Positions 37,158 to 46,376 of a stretch of DNA of 64,000 nt are shown in pieces (within the stretch, counting starts at the first letter, position 1; every line of letters begins with the position of its first letter). A model generated the notes under the pieces. It saw only the letters and a list, made by a program, of their open reading frames with translations, was not told the origin of the DNA and did not search any database. The stretch is from JAAXHV01 sp965207165 (GTDB taxonomy: Bacteria; Pseudomonadota; Gammaproteobacteria; Eutrophobiales; Eutrophobiaceae): the NCBI GenBank assembly GCA_965207165.1, contig OZ242265.1, positions 992,001 through 1,056,000 on the forward strand, given 5' to 3'. The translations under genes were made by a program, and so were the position numbers.

Positions 37158-37643
37158 ATGAGACATTATGAAATCGTCTTTCTGGTCCATCCGGACCAGA
37201 GTGAGCAGGTTCCTGCCATGATCGACCGGTACCGTTCCATGATCGAGTCAAACCAGGGGTCCATTCATCGCCTGGAAGACTGGGGACGGCGGCAGCTGGC
37301 ATATCCGATCAACAAGATCCACAAGGCTCACTATGTTTTGATGAACATTGAATGCGACCAGGCTACCCTGGACCAGTTGAATAACGCTTTCAGGTTCAAC
37401 GACGCCGTGATCCGCGACCTAGTGATCCGCAGGGAGGAGGCCATCACGGAACCCTCACACCTGGTAAAAATCAAGGACCAGGAACAGGAGGGAGACATGC
37501 CGGAGAGCGCGGACCATCTCGTCCCTGCAGATTCAGTCGGAGACTACCTTGAGGATGAGAAAGTCGACCAGGAAGTCATTACACCGAGTGAGAACGCAGA
37601 AGAGGAAGAGGAAGCCGAAGAGGAAGCCGAAGCAGATGCTTGA
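37158..37643 (+). CDS. rpsF: 30S ribosomal protein S6 with long acidic tail
   Basis: 161 residues; the core (1-95, MRHYEIVFLVHPDQSEQVPAM, DWGRRQLAYPI) is normal S6. The tail from about residue 105 is unusual in length and strongly acidic, ending in runs of Glu and Ala; E. coli S6 is about 131-135 residues. S6 tails are the target of the glutamate ligase RimK in E. coli. It is first of the rpsF-rpsR-DUF2232-rplI cluster. Confidence 0.97.
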   Translation: MRHYEIVFLVHPDQSEQVPAMIDRYRSMIESNQGSIHRLEDWGRRQLAYPINKIHKAHYVLMNIECDQATLDQLNNAFRFNDAVIRDLVIRREEAITEPSHLVKIKDQEQEGDMPESADHLVPADSVGDYLEDEKVDQEVITPSENAEEEEEAEEEAEADA

Positions 37644-37738
37644 TATGGCCTTTCCCTTTTATTCCCGCAACACAGGTGTGCAAACCAGCAAAGACAAATT
37701 GATGAGATAACGGAAAAACCGTATCTCAGGAGAAACAC

Positions 37739-37963
37739 ATGGCGCGATATTTCAGAAGAAAGCGGTTTTGCAAGTTTTCGGCAGAAGGCATAGATGAAAT
37801 TGATTATAAGGATATCAATACGCTGAAAGCCTATATTACCGAAACAGGTAAAATTGTCCCCAGCAGGATTTCAGGCACTAAAGCAAAATATCAACGGCAA
37901 CTTGCCACGGCAATCAAACGGGCGAGATACCTGTCGTTACTGCCTTACAGCGACGCCCACTGA
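37739..37963 (+). CDS. rpsR: 30S ribosomal protein S18
   Basis: 74 residues, full length. RKRFCKFSAEGIDEIDYKD and ITETGKIVPSRISGTKAKYQRQL are the conserved S18 segments; it binds next to S6 on the 30S platform. AGGAG lies just upstream of the ATG. A Cys is present near residue 10, but the fuller zinc motif of some S18 proteins is not. Confidence 0.97.
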   Translation: MARYFRRKRFCKFSAEGIDEIDYKDINTLKAYITETGKIVPSRISGTKAKYQRQLATAIKRARYLSLLPYSDAH

Positions 37964-38020
37964 TCGCAGGCGTCCCTTCAGAACTCACTCCATTGGCGCG
38001 GGTGATGGATTAATCCTGTC

Positions 38021-38929
38021 ATGAATGCTCTTGGTATTTACCTGTTAAAAACCCGCATCCATGCAATTTTTACCATCAGCGCGTTGTCCCTGCTGTCGAT
38101 ATTCGTATCACCCTTGTCCTATTTCATCAGTGGCGCGCCGATGGGATTGCTGGCTTTGCGCAAAGGACCCCGCACCGGTTTGCAGGTCGCATGCGGTTGC
38201 CTGTTGCTGACAATACTGATGGCAATGGCGCTGGGAGCGCAAACGGGTATCCCGGTCGCCTTCATGATTTCCGTCTGGTTGCCCGTAATCCTGTGCGCAA
38301 GCATTTTAAGGAGAACCCAATCCCAGGGACTGACGGTACTGTGCGCCGGCGGGGCAGGCGCCGTCGTCACCGCATACATTTACCTTGTGCTGGACGAAAT
38401 TCAGGCATGGTGGCAGGACTGGTTTGCGCGCTGGAAAGAATATGCAACTTCCGGGGAAACCGCATCACAACTGGAGCAGGTCAACGAAGCCATCACGCCG
38501 CTGCTCTCGGCATTTATCACGTCAGGTTTCGTTTTCAGCCTGGTTACCACCTTGCTGCTGGCGCGCTGGTGGCAGTCGGCAATGTTCAACCCCGGTGGCT
38601 TCAGAAAAGAATTTTATTCCTTGAGGCTGCCGCGCGTATTGCTGTTTCCGGCCCTGCTGGGATTGTGCGCACTATTGCTTGCAGCGGATAACGCACCGGT
38701 CATGGTTCGCGACATGGTGATTTTGATGCTGATTCTGTACCTGTATCAGGGATTGTCGGTTATACACGGGTCCGTTCATGGCAGGCCTCTTTCCAGGCTC
38801 ATGTTAACAGGCATGTATATATCGTTTTTTCTGTTACCGCATGCCGTCCTGATGTTCGTAAGTTGTGTCGGCATTGTCAATTCGTGCATAGGGAGGGCGC
38901 CGGTACGGATCACGGATGAGAATGTGTGA
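38021..38929 (+). CDS. DUF2232 inner-membrane protein
   Basis: 302 residues with about seven or eight membrane helices, starting at roughly 12-38 and ending with LPHAVLMFVSCVGIVNSC. Proteins of this family (YybS-like) lie between rpsR and rplI in many gammaproteobacteria, exactly as here. The role is unknown; some members are predicted to be transporter-like. One charged amphipathic stretch (about residues 125-155) lies between helices. Confidence 0.75.
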   Translation: MNALGIYLLKTRIHAIFTISALSLLSIFVSPLSYFISGAPMGLLALRKGPRTGLQVACGCLLLTILMAMALGAQTGIPVAFMISVWLPVILCASILRRTQSQGLTVLCAGGAGAVVTAYIYLVLDEIQAWWQDWFARWKEYATSGETASQLEQVNEAITPLLSAFITSGFVFSLVTTLLLARWWQSAMFNPGGFRKEFYSLRLPRVLLFPALLGLCALLLAADNAPVMVRDMVILMLILYLYQGLSVIHGSVHGRPLSRLMLTGMYISFFLLPHAVLMFVSCVGIVNSCIGRAPVRITDENV

Positions 38930-38965
38930 TTATGCTATGATTAACAATAAATCTGGAGTATACAA

Positions 38966-39430
38966 ATGCAGGTAATCTTGCTGGAAAAAATTGGTAAACT
39001 TGGCGACCTGGGACAGCAGGTTCACGTCAAACCCGGGTATGGGAGAAATTTCCTTATCCCCAGTGGCAAGGCCGTTCCCGCCACGCCTGAGAATATAGAA
39101 AAATTTGAAGCGCAAAGGGCCGAACTGGAGAAAGCCCAGGGAGAAGTCCTGGCCGCGGCACAGGCCAGGGTAGAAAACCTCAATGAACTGGAAGTCACCA
39201 TACAGAGGAAAACCGTCTCTGAGGACAGGTTGTTCGGTTCGGTGGGCGTAACCGATATCGTTGACGCGGTAACCGAAACGGGTCAGGAGATTACCAGGCA
39301 CGAGGTCAGGTTGCCGGACGGACCCTTCAGGACTTTGGGGGAATACGAGGTGGAACTGCATTTGCACGCAGATGTAAATGTCCGGATAAAACTGACCGTT
39401 GAGGCAGAACAAGGCTCGGAAGAAGGCTGA
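38966..39430 (+). CDS. rplI: 50S ribosomal protein L9
   Basis: 154 residues. The N-terminal domain MQVILLEKIGKLGDLGQQVHVKPGYGRNFLIP is diagnostic, joined by a long helix to the C-terminal RNA-binding domain. CTGGAG precedes the ATG. It is followed by a 354-bp gap that holds a palindromic element before dnaB. Confidence 0.98.
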   Translation: MQVILLEKIGKLGDLGQQVHVKPGYGRNFLIPSGKAVPATPENIEKFEAQRAELEKAQGEVLAAAQARVENLNELEVTIQRKTVSEDRLFGSVGVTDIVDAVTETGQEITRHEVRLPDGPFRTLGEYEVELHLHADVNVRIKLTVEAEQGSEEG

Positions 39431-39457
39431 ACCGGACCCGCCTGCAGTTTGTAATGG

Positions 39458-39476
39458 GCCTGGCACGGTTCCAGGC
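39458..39476 (+). terminator. Weak hairpin after rplI
   Basis: GCCTGG-CACGGTT-CCAGGC, a 6-bp stem 27 bp after the rplI stop, followed by an A-rich rather than a T-rich stretch. It could reduce read-through or protect the 3' end; a true intrinsic terminator is doubtful. Confidence 0.25.
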
Positions 39477-39511
39477 AACAATTTAGAACTCGCGCCGGGA
39501 GTGACTGGTGC

Positions 39512-39756
39512 TAGCCCGGATTTCTCACCAGGTGATGTGATGATTGCGCCGGATTTTTTGCACCAGTGGGTGCCTGCGACCGAAAGCATAACCGTAGCTA
39601 TGGTTGAGGGAGCACGTGCCCACTGGTGCAAAAAAGACAAGCAAGGGCGCATCAAGCGCAGTGTGTCATGTTGAGAAAACCGAAAAACTGACATAACTAG
39701 TTAACAGCAAATATGTTACAGATAATAGCAAGCGGCCTGGTGAGAAATCCGGGCTA
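39512..39756. mobile_element. Nested palindromic MITE-like element (rplI/dnaB gap)
   Basis: Perfect 21-bp terminal inverted repeats (39512-39532 and 39736-39756, TAGCCCGGATTTCTCACCAGG and its complement) bound 245 bp with no coding capacity. A second perfect 17-bp inverted repeat lies inside (39554-39570 and 39619-39635), and a small hairpin AACC...GGTT lies at its centre. The terminal sequence resembles, from memory, ends of IS1380-type elements, so this may be a non-autonomous derivative. The 5 bp on each side (GGTGC and AGAGT) are not a clear target duplication. It accounts for most of this 354-bp gene-free stretch. Confidence 0.6.
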
Positions 39757-39784
39757 AGAGTGACAGGAATAATTCCTTGCTGCT

Positions 39785-41179
39785 ATGACTGAACCCGCAT
39801 ACACCACGGCTGATCCGGAAACGGCGTCACTGAAAATCCCGCCGCATTCCATTGAAGCCGAACAGTCGGTGCTGGGCGGACTTTTACTGGATCAGGATGC
39901 GCTCATAAAAGTTGTAGAACGGGTACAGGCAGTCGACTTTTACCGCCAGGATCACAAGCTTATATTCAACGCCATCCTTGCCCTGGACCAGGACGGAAAA
40001 CCGTTTGACCTGGTGACGGTTGCCGAATGGCTGGAGTCGCACCAGCAACTGGATGAGGCCGGCGGTTTGCCCTATCTTGCCGCCCTGGTCGAGGACACCC
40101 CCAGCGCCGGTAACGTGGGCGTTTATGCCGATATCGTGCGTAAACGCTCCGTACTCAGGCAACTGATATCCGCTACGGTAAAAATAAATGAGACTGTCTT
40201 CAACCCCGGGGGGCGCAGCAGCGAAGAGGTGCTGGATTTTGCGGAACAGAGCGTATTTGAGATCGCCGAGCAGGAAAACAGGGGGAAACGCGCCTATAAG
40301 ATAATCCAGGACCTGCTCACCACTGCCCTTGACAGGGTGGACGAGATCTATCGCAGGAAAACGCCCATAACCGGCATCGCGACCGGCTTTGAAGACTTTG
40401 ACGAGAAAACGGCAGGTCTACAGAGATCGGACCTGATCATCGTCGCCGGGAGACCGTCCATGGGCAAAACGGCTTTTGCCATCAATATCGCCGAACACGC
40501 CGCAATCAAGGAGCAACTGTCCGTCGCCGTCTTCAGCATGGAAATGCCGGGCGAACAACTGGCCATGCGCATGATGTCATCCCTGGGCCGGGTTGACCAG
40601 CACAAGGTGCGCACCGGCAAACTGAATGATGAGGACTGGCCGCGCCTCACTTCGGCAGTAGCGCTCCTGCAGGATAAAACGCTGGTTGTCGATGATACCC
40701 CGGCATTGACGCCGGCGGAACTGCGGGCAAGATGCCGCCGTATTGCCAGGGAACACAGTCTTGACCTGATCATAATAGACTACCTGCAATTGATGCAGAT
40801 CCCGGGTACATCCGAGAACCGCGCCACTGAAATATCCGAAATTTCCCGCTCATTGAAGGCCATGGCCAGGGAACTCCAGGTTCCGGTGGTGGCGTTATCG
40901 CAGTTGAACCGCAGCCTGGAACAACGTCCCAATAAACGCCCGGTCATGTCCGACCTGCGTGAATCGGGCGCTATCGAACAGGACGCCGACGTGATCGTGT
41001 TTATTTACCGGGACGAGGTCTATGATGAGGACACTCCGGACAAGGGTCTTGCCGAGATTATCATAGGCAAACAACGCAACGGCCCCATCGGCACCGTGAA
41101 ACTGACATTCCTCGGTCAATACACCCGCTTCGAAGACCACATCGAAGAACCGACATATATGCCGGGCAGAGGTGAATGA
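39785..41179 (+). CDS. dnaB: Replicative DNA helicase DnaB
   Basis: 464 residues. The N-terminal domain begins KIPPHSIEAEQSVLGGLLLDQDA. The RecA-like helicase domain has Walker A GRPSMGKTAFA, Walker B LIIIDYLQLM and an arginine-finger region near LRESGAIEQDADV. It unwinds DNA ahead of the replication fork. Its last 4 bp overlap alr. Confidence 0.98.
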   Translation: MTEPAYTTADPETASLKIPPHSIEAEQSVLGGLLLDQDALIKVVERVQAVDFYRQDHKLIFNAILALDQDGKPFDLVTVAEWLESHQQLDEAGGLPYLAALVEDTPSAGNVGVYADIVRKRSVLRQLISATVKINETVFNPGGRSSEEVLDFAEQSVFEIAEQENRGKRAYKIIQDLLTTALDRVDEIYRRKTPITGIATGFEDFDEKTAGLQRSDLIIVAGRPSMGKTAFAINIAEHAAIKEQLSVAVFSMEMPGEQLAMRMMSSLGRVDQHKVRTGKLNDEDWPRLTSAVALLQDKTLVVDDTPALTPAELRARCRRIAREHSLDLIIIDYLQLMQIPGTSENRATEISEISRSLKAMARELQVPVVALSQLNRSLEQRPNKRPVMSDLRESGAIEQDADVIVFIYRDEVYDEDTPDKGLAEIIIGKQRNGPIGTVKLTFLGQYTRFEDHIEEPTYMPGRGE

Positions 41180-42264
41180 CCCGTCCGGCCAGGGTAACTA
41201 TCGACCTTGATGCGCTCCGCCATAACCTGTCAAGGGTCCGGCATTATGCGCCGAACAGCAAAATCATGGCTGTCGTCAAGGCGGACGCCTATGGCCATGG
41301 CATTGCCCGGGTAGCCGGGACACTGGCGCACGCAGACGGTTTCGGGGTCGCCTGCCTGGAAGAGGCGCGGCAGTTGAGAGAAGCGGGGGTAAGGAAACGG
41401 ATACTATTGCTCGAAGGACCATACACGGCTGAAGAAATGGATGACATCCGGCATTTCCATCTTGACATGGTGGTACATCACCACTTCCAGATCGACCTGC
41501 TGGAAAACGCTGACAGCAATGCTCCCGTCCACGTCTGGCTGAAGGTTGACAGCGGCATGCACCGCCTGGGTTTCGCGCCGTCGGAAGTCGGTAACGTCCG
41601 GGAACGGTTGCGCCAAGTTGGTGGCGTGGCTGCAGGTATACGCTTTATCACCCACCTGGCATGCGCAAATGAACAGGATAACGCCATGACCAGGCAACAG
41701 GCGGACATCTTTTTTGATGTGACCAGGCCCTACAAGGCAGAAAAGTCCCTGGCTAATTCTGCGGCGTTGATAGCCCGGCGGGAATACTGTCTGGACTGGG
41801 TCAGACCCGGCCTGATGCTGTACGGGGTATCGCCGATTAACGGGCAAACCGCAGCCGGGTTCGGGCTCGAACCGGTAATGTCGCTCGAGTCTGCACTTAT
41901 CTCGGTCAAACATCTGAAGCGCGGCGACCCTGTAGGTTATGGAGCAAGCTGGCGCTGTCCGGAGGACATGCCGGTAGGAGTTGTTGCCGCGGGTTACGGG
42001 GATGGTTACCCGCGCCACGCCAGAACCGGTACGCCCATACTGGTCAAGGGAAAACCATGCGGCCTGGTCGGCAACCCCTCCATGGACATGATGACGGTTG
42101 ACCTGCGCGCCTGCCCGGAAGCCCGGATCGGCGATCACGTGTTGCTGTGGGGCAAGAAACTGCCCGTTGAGGCAACCGCCCTCCACGCAGGCACCGTCCC
42201 TTACGAATTGTTGTGCGGCGTGCACAAACGCCTGGAATTTGTTGAACATGGCCGGCAAGATTAA
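41176..42264 (+). CDS. alr: Alanine racemase
   Basis: 362 residues. Lys35 in AVVKADAYGHG carries the PLP; the opposing catalytic Tyr is in GDPVGYGASWRC; DWVRPGLMLYGVSP is also conserved. It makes D-alanine for peptidoglycan. It overlaps dnaB by 4 bp and radA by 17 bp; dnaB-alr-radA is a common gammaproteobacterial order. Confidence 0.96.
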   Translation: MTRPARVTIDLDALRHNLSRVRHYAPNSKIMAVVKADAYGHGIARVAGTLAHADGFGVACLEEARQLREAGVRKRILLLEGPYTAEEMDDIRHFHLDMVVHHHFQIDLLENADSNAPVHVWLKVDSGMHRLGFAPSEVGNVRERLRQVGGVAAGIRFITHLACANEQDNAMTRQQADIFFDVTRPYKAEKSLANSAALIARREYCLDWVRPGLMLYGVSPINGQTAAGFGLEPVMSLESALISVKHLKRGDPVGYGASWRCPEDMPVGVVAAGYGDGYPRHARTGTPILVKGKPCGLVGNPSMDMMTVDLRACPEARIGDHVLLWGKKLPVEATALHAGTVPYELLCGVHKRLEFVEHGRQD

Positions 42265-43627
42265 GACCCGCTACCAGTGTAATGAATGCGGGGCCGTCAC
42301 CCTCAAGTGGGCAGGGCAATGTATGGATTGCAATTCCTGGAATACATTGACCGAGGTTGTGATTGAAGACAAGCCGCTGGTCAGCGAGCGGTTTCAATCC
42401 CATGCCGCAGAACAGGCTGCAATCCGCAAACTCAGTGAGGTGGACCTGGTCAGGCAACCGCGGGTATCGACCGGATCGGCAGAGTTCGACCGTTCCCTGG
42501 GCGGCGGACTGGTCAGCGGTTCAGCGGTCCTGCTTGGCGGGGACCCGGGTATAGGCAAATCCACCCTGCTGCTCCAGGTGCTCTCGTCACTGGCTGAGAA
42601 TGACGGGCTCAATACCCTGTATATCAGCGGCGAGGAATCCATTGAACAGATCAATCTGCGCGCAGCCAGGCTTGGTTTGCCGGCAGACGGGTTATACGTC
42701 CTGGCTGAAAACCAACTGGAAAATATCTTTACGGCTGCAGACCGGCACAAGCCCAGTGTGCTGGTAGTTGATTCAATCCAGACCGTATTCTCCGAAGCGC
42801 TGCAGTCTGCTCCCGGCGCGGTTGCCCAGGTGCGGGAATGTGCGGCGCGCCTGGTCCGTTTCGCCAAACAGACGCGGACCACGGTTTTTCTTGTGGGCCA
42901 TGTGACCAAGGAAGGCGCCCTGGCCGGGCCCCGGGTACTGGAACACATGGTCGACACTGTTCTGTATTTCGAGGGGGACAACAACAGCCGCTACAGGATA
43001 ATCCGTTCCGTCAAGAACCGTTATGGCGCGGTCAATGAACTTGGCATATTTGCCATGACCGACAAGGGATTGCGGGAAGTCAACAATCCCTCCGCAATCT
43101 TCCTTGCGTCCCAGGACGAGCAGGCGCCGGGTACGGCCATCCTTGTCACCAGGGAAGGAAGCCGGCCGCTGCTGGTTGAAGTACAGGCCCTGGTCGATCA
43201 ATCCCACAGCCAGCAGCCGCGCAGGGTAACCGTAGGGCTTGAGCAAAACCGTTTATCCATGCTGCTGGCAGTACTGCACAGGCACGCCGGTATTGTGACC
43301 TACGACCAGGATGTCTTCGTCAATGTCGTCGGCGGCATCAAGCTCACTGAAACCGCTGCGGATCTGGCCATACTCATGGCGATTGTGTCGAGTCTGAAAA
43401 ACCGCCCCCTGGCCAACGGCCTGATCGTCTTCGGAGAAGTTGGGCTGACCGGTGAGATAAGACCGGTACAGGAAGGCCAGGAAAGATTGAAGGAAGCGGA
43501 AAAACACGGGTTTGACAAGGCCGTTATCCCGGCCGCCAATGCGCCCCGGAAAAAACAGGGCAAACTTGAGATGCTCCCGGTAAGGAAGCTGAGTGAGGCA
43601 ATCGAGGCGCTAAATTCGATTGAATAG
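42248..43627 (+). CDS. radA: DNA repair protein RadA
   Basis: 459 residues starting at ATG 42248 (MAGKIKTRYQC), 17 bp inside alr. N-terminal zinc finger YQCNECG...CMDCNSW, Walker A GGDPGIGKSTLL, the RadA-specific KNRYG motif, and a C-terminal Lon-protease-like domain without the proteolytic Ser-Lys pair. It helps branch migration in recombination. A longer in-frame extension to 42098 is overlap with alr and not credible. Confidence 0.97.
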   Translation: MAGKIKTRYQCNECGAVTLKWAGQCMDCNSWNTLTEVVIEDKPLVSERFQSHAAEQAAIRKLSEVDLVRQPRVSTGSAEFDRSLGGGLVSGSAVLLGGDPGIGKSTLLLQVLSSLAENDGLNTLYISGEESIEQINLRAARLGLPADGLYVLAENQLENIFTAADRHKPSVLVVDSIQTVFSEALQSAPGAVAQVRECAARLVRFAKQTRTTVFLVGHVTKEGALAGPRVLEHMVDTVLYFEGDNNSRYRIIRSVKNRYGAVNELGIFAMTDKGLREVNNPSAIFLASQDEQAPGTAILVTREGSRPLLVEVQALVDQSHSQQPRRVTVGLEQNRLSMLLAVLHRHAGIVTYDQDVFVNVVGGIKLTETAADLAILMAIVSSLKNRPLANGLIVFGEVGLTGEIRPVQEGQERLKEAEKHGFDKAVIPAANAPRKKQGKLEMLPVRKLSEAIEALNSIE

Positions 43628-43635
43628 GGAAAAAC

Positions 43636-45114
43636 CTATCTTTTTACAGCCAGGCGCGTCCGTATCTCTGTTGTGATTTCCCGGGACCTGCTGATCTCCT
43701 CGTCTGACAATTCCTGCAACAGCGCGTCGCGCCGGTGTATATCCATCTGGTTTCCTTCCTCGGACAGCAAGCTGTACCAGGCCAGGGCCAGGGGCCAGTC
43801 CCGCTCTATGCCCTCCTGGCCATTCAGATAAATCAACGCCAGGCTGCGCTGGGCGACGACATGGCCCTGCCTGGCTGATTTTTCGTACCATTCGACGGCT
43901 TTGGCCATATCTTTTCCTGTTCCGTCGCCGTTTGCATACGCCACACCAAGCCGGTACTGGGCCGGCGCGTAACCCTCTTCCGCCGCCCTGGAAAAATGTT
44001 CAAAGGCCTTTGCATGATCCTGCCCGAGGGTGTCGCCCAGGGCATAAGCCAGGCCCAGTTCAAAATTGGATACGGCGCTGGAACCGGTAATGGGTGCAGG
44101 CGGCGGGGCAGCAGTCCCGCCGGCTGATGGTGCAGTTCCTTCAGTTCCCGCCGGGGCTTCGGCGCCGGCAGTTGTTTCTTCCTGTTTGCCGCCACGGCCC
44201 AACAACCGGGAAAAGAAACCTTTCTTCTTCTTTTTGGATGCGGTCTTGTCCGGGACATCGTCGATCCTGACCGTGGCGCTATCCGTCTTGCCTGGTGCGG
44301 CAGGGTTTTGAGGTTCAGTTACGGCTTCCTGTGCGGGAGGGGGCTCCGGCATTGTGCCGGGCTGCGGCCTTGTTTTTTCGTCTTTGCCGAACCAGCGTTT
44401 GAAAAACCCGCGTTTTTTTGTCTTCCCGTTGCCTGAGGTTTTGTCTGCGACCTTGAGAGGGGGCAGGGAGGCTGCCTCCCGCTCCAGTTCTTCCCGGGTC
44501 CTTGCCGTGCTGATTCTCTGCAGGTTAGCGAGGTTGTCCCTGGCATCGGCATGGCCCTGCTGCGCCGCTTTTTCGAACCAGTGCGCTGCTTCGACATCAC
44601 TCTGCCTGACACCTTCTCCCATCAGGTACATGTTGCCCAGGCGATACTGGGCCTCGAGATACCCCTGTTCGGCAGAACGTTCATACCAGCGTGACGCCCG
44701 CGTTACGTCCTTTTCAACACCCGCACCCTGGTGGTAAAGCGCACCGATTTCATATTGGGCAAGTGCATTGTCCTGCGCGGCAAGCGAGTAAAACAAATCA
44801 TAGGCGGTATCATATTCCTGGTTTTGCAACGCCTCGTATGCGGCCTGGACCTCTTCGCTATCCGCATCTGTCTGACCGGGTTCCGGGCCGGCGGCCGTTA
44901 TTTCTGATTGCGTGCCGGCAGCGGAACTGTCAGCAGTTTCAGCGGCGCCGGGGCTTTCGTTTGCTTCAGGTTCCCGGGTGGCGGTTTCCTCATCCTCTTC
45001 CTTCAGCAGTTCCGGATCGATAATCTCATAATCCGCATTATCGGCAGCGCCGGCATTGCCGATTACGAGAACCAGGTAAACGAAAAAGACGGCGAATGGG
45101 AAATAACGCATCAC
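43636..45114 (-). CDS. Secreted Sel1-repeat protein
   Basis: 492 residues. Signal peptide (about 1-23, VIGNAGAADN), an acidic low-complexity region (about 28-85), a first group of Sel1/TPR-like repeats (about 88-200, for example AQYEIGALYHQGAGVEKDVTRA), a disordered basic/Pro-rich middle, and a second Sel1 group (about 350-470). The middle has two similar basic boxes, KKRGFFKRWFGKDEK and KKKKGFFSRLLGRGGK. Sel1 proteins mediate protein contacts, often in envelope or signalling complexes. It converges on radA with an 8-bp gap. Confidence 0.88.
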   Translation of the reverse strand: MMRYFPFAVFFVYLVLVIGNAGAADNADYEIIDPELLKEEDEETATREPEANESPGAAETADSSAAGTQSEITAAGPEPGQTDADSEEVQAAYEALQNQEYDTAYDLFYSLAAQDNALAQYEIGALYHQGAGVEKDVTRASRWYERSAEQGYLEAQYRLGNMYLMGEGVRQSDVEAAHWFEKAAQQGHADARDNLANLQRISTARTREELEREAASLPPLKVADKTSGNGKTKKRGFFKRWFGKDEKTRPQPGTMPEPPPAQEAVTEPQNPAAPGKTDSATVRIDDVPDKTASKKKKKGFFSRLLGRGGKQEETTAGAEAPAGTEGTAPSAGGTAAPPPAPITGSSAVSNFELGLAYALGDTLGQDHAKAFEHFSRAAEEGYAPAQYRLGVAYANGDGTGKDMAKAVEWYEKSARQGHVVAQRSLALIYLNGQEGIERDWPLALAWYSLLSEEGNQMDIHRRDALLQELSDEEISRSREITTEIRTRLAVKR

Positions 45115-45186
45115 GAGTGCTACAGGTGTACTATTTTAATATGTTGCGCATTGTAATCGAAATCGCCGGGAAATAACACAGGTTCC

Positions 45187-46260
45187 ATGGATAATCGCAA
45201 GATCATTCATATAGATATGGATGCTTTTTATGCTTCAGTCGAACAACGTGACAACACGGAATACCGGGGCAGGCCGGTTATTGTCGGTGGGTCCCCGCAA
45301 CGGCGCGGGGTCGTGGCTGCATGCAGTTATGAATCCAGAAAATTCGGGATTCACTCGGCCATGTCTTCCGCCAGGGCAGCCAAGCTGTGTCCTGAAGCCA
45401 TCTTCATCAAGCCGAGATTTGACGTGTACAGGCGCATCTCGGGGCAGATAAAGGCCATTTTCCTGCGCTATACCGAACTGGTAGAACCTTTGTCCCTGGA
45501 TGAGGCCTACCTCGACGTCAGTGACAGCAGCCTGTTCCGGGGGTCTGCGACGCGTATCGCCGAAGCTGTCAAAACGGAGATAAGGAATACTACGGGCCTG
45601 ACGGCATCGGCAGGGGTATCCTATAACAAGTTCCTGGCCAAGATAGCCTCGGATATGGATAAACCCGACGGACTGTACGTGATAACCCCTGATGCCGGTG
45701 AAGCTTTTATCGAGAACCTGCCGGTAGGCCGGTTTTATGGAGTGGGCAAGGCGACAGAGGCGAGGATGGCGAAACTGAATATCAGCACCGGGGCGGACCT
45801 CAAGATGCTCAGCCGGGAACAGTTGCACCGCCACTTCGGTAAATCAGGCGAATTCTATTACCATATCGCCAGGGGCATAGACAGGCGTGCGGTAAGCAAC
45901 CGCCGGCAACGCAAGTCCATCAGCAGTGAGACAACTTTCATGGAAGACCTGCTCGACACGGAGAAATTGCTCGGCAGCCTGCACAAGCTTGCCGACGAGA
46001 CCTTTGCATCCCTGGCAAACAAGCAGCTTTCAGCCAGGACGCTCACCATCAAGGTCAAATACGCAGATTTTCAGCAGGTAACGCGCAGCAAAACCCTCCC
46101 TGAACCATTCGTGACGGCAACCTCCGTTGGGCCGGTGCTGGCTGAATTGCTGGCGAAGACAGATGCCGGCAAACGCCGGATCAGGTTGCTTGGCGTAGGC
46201 TTATCGAACCTGCAACCGTTGTCCACAGTGCAAAACCTGCAGCAGACCAGCCTGTTGTAG
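45187..46260 (+). CDS. dinB: DNA polymerase IV (Y family)
   Basis: 357 residues. HIDMDAFYASVEQRD (first metal-binding Asp, residues 8-10), YESRKFGIHSAMS, the SLDEAYLDVS catalytic Asp-Glu pair, and a C-terminal little-finger domain. It is an error-prone translesion polymerase. The usual C-terminal beta-clamp peptide is not obvious (end is QNLQQTSLL). No LexA box was recognised upstream in the 72-bp divergent gap with the Sel1 gene. Confidence 0.95.
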   Translation: MDNRKIIHIDMDAFYASVEQRDNTEYRGRPVIVGGSPQRRGVVAACSYESRKFGIHSAMSSARAAKLCPEAIFIKPRFDVYRRISGQIKAIFLRYTELVEPLSLDEAYLDVSDSSLFRGSATRIAEAVKTEIRNTTGLTASAGVSYNKFLAKIASDMDKPDGLYVITPDAGEAFIENLPVGRFYGVGKATEARMAKLNISTGADLKMLSREQLHRHFGKSGEFYYHIARGIDRRAVSNRRQRKSISSETTFMEDLLDTEKLLGSLHKLADETFASLANKQLSARTLTIKVKYADFQQVTRSKTLPEPFVTATSVGPVLAELLAKTDAGKRRIRLLGVGLSNLQPLSTVQNLQQTSLL

Positions 46261-46376
46261 TTCCCCATGACCGTAGCCCGTCCGGGCCGTGGACCTGTCA
46301 CCAGCCGGGTCCTTATTACACGAAATCGTGGCCTGCATGGCGCCGGCATGATAATGTAGCCACTTTTGCAGGCTGA

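Noticed and set aside
39554..39635. Inner palindrome of the rplI/dnaB element as a bidirectional terminator
   Set aside because: T-run is on the 5' side and A-run on the 3' side of the stem, the reverse of what a terminator needs on either strand.
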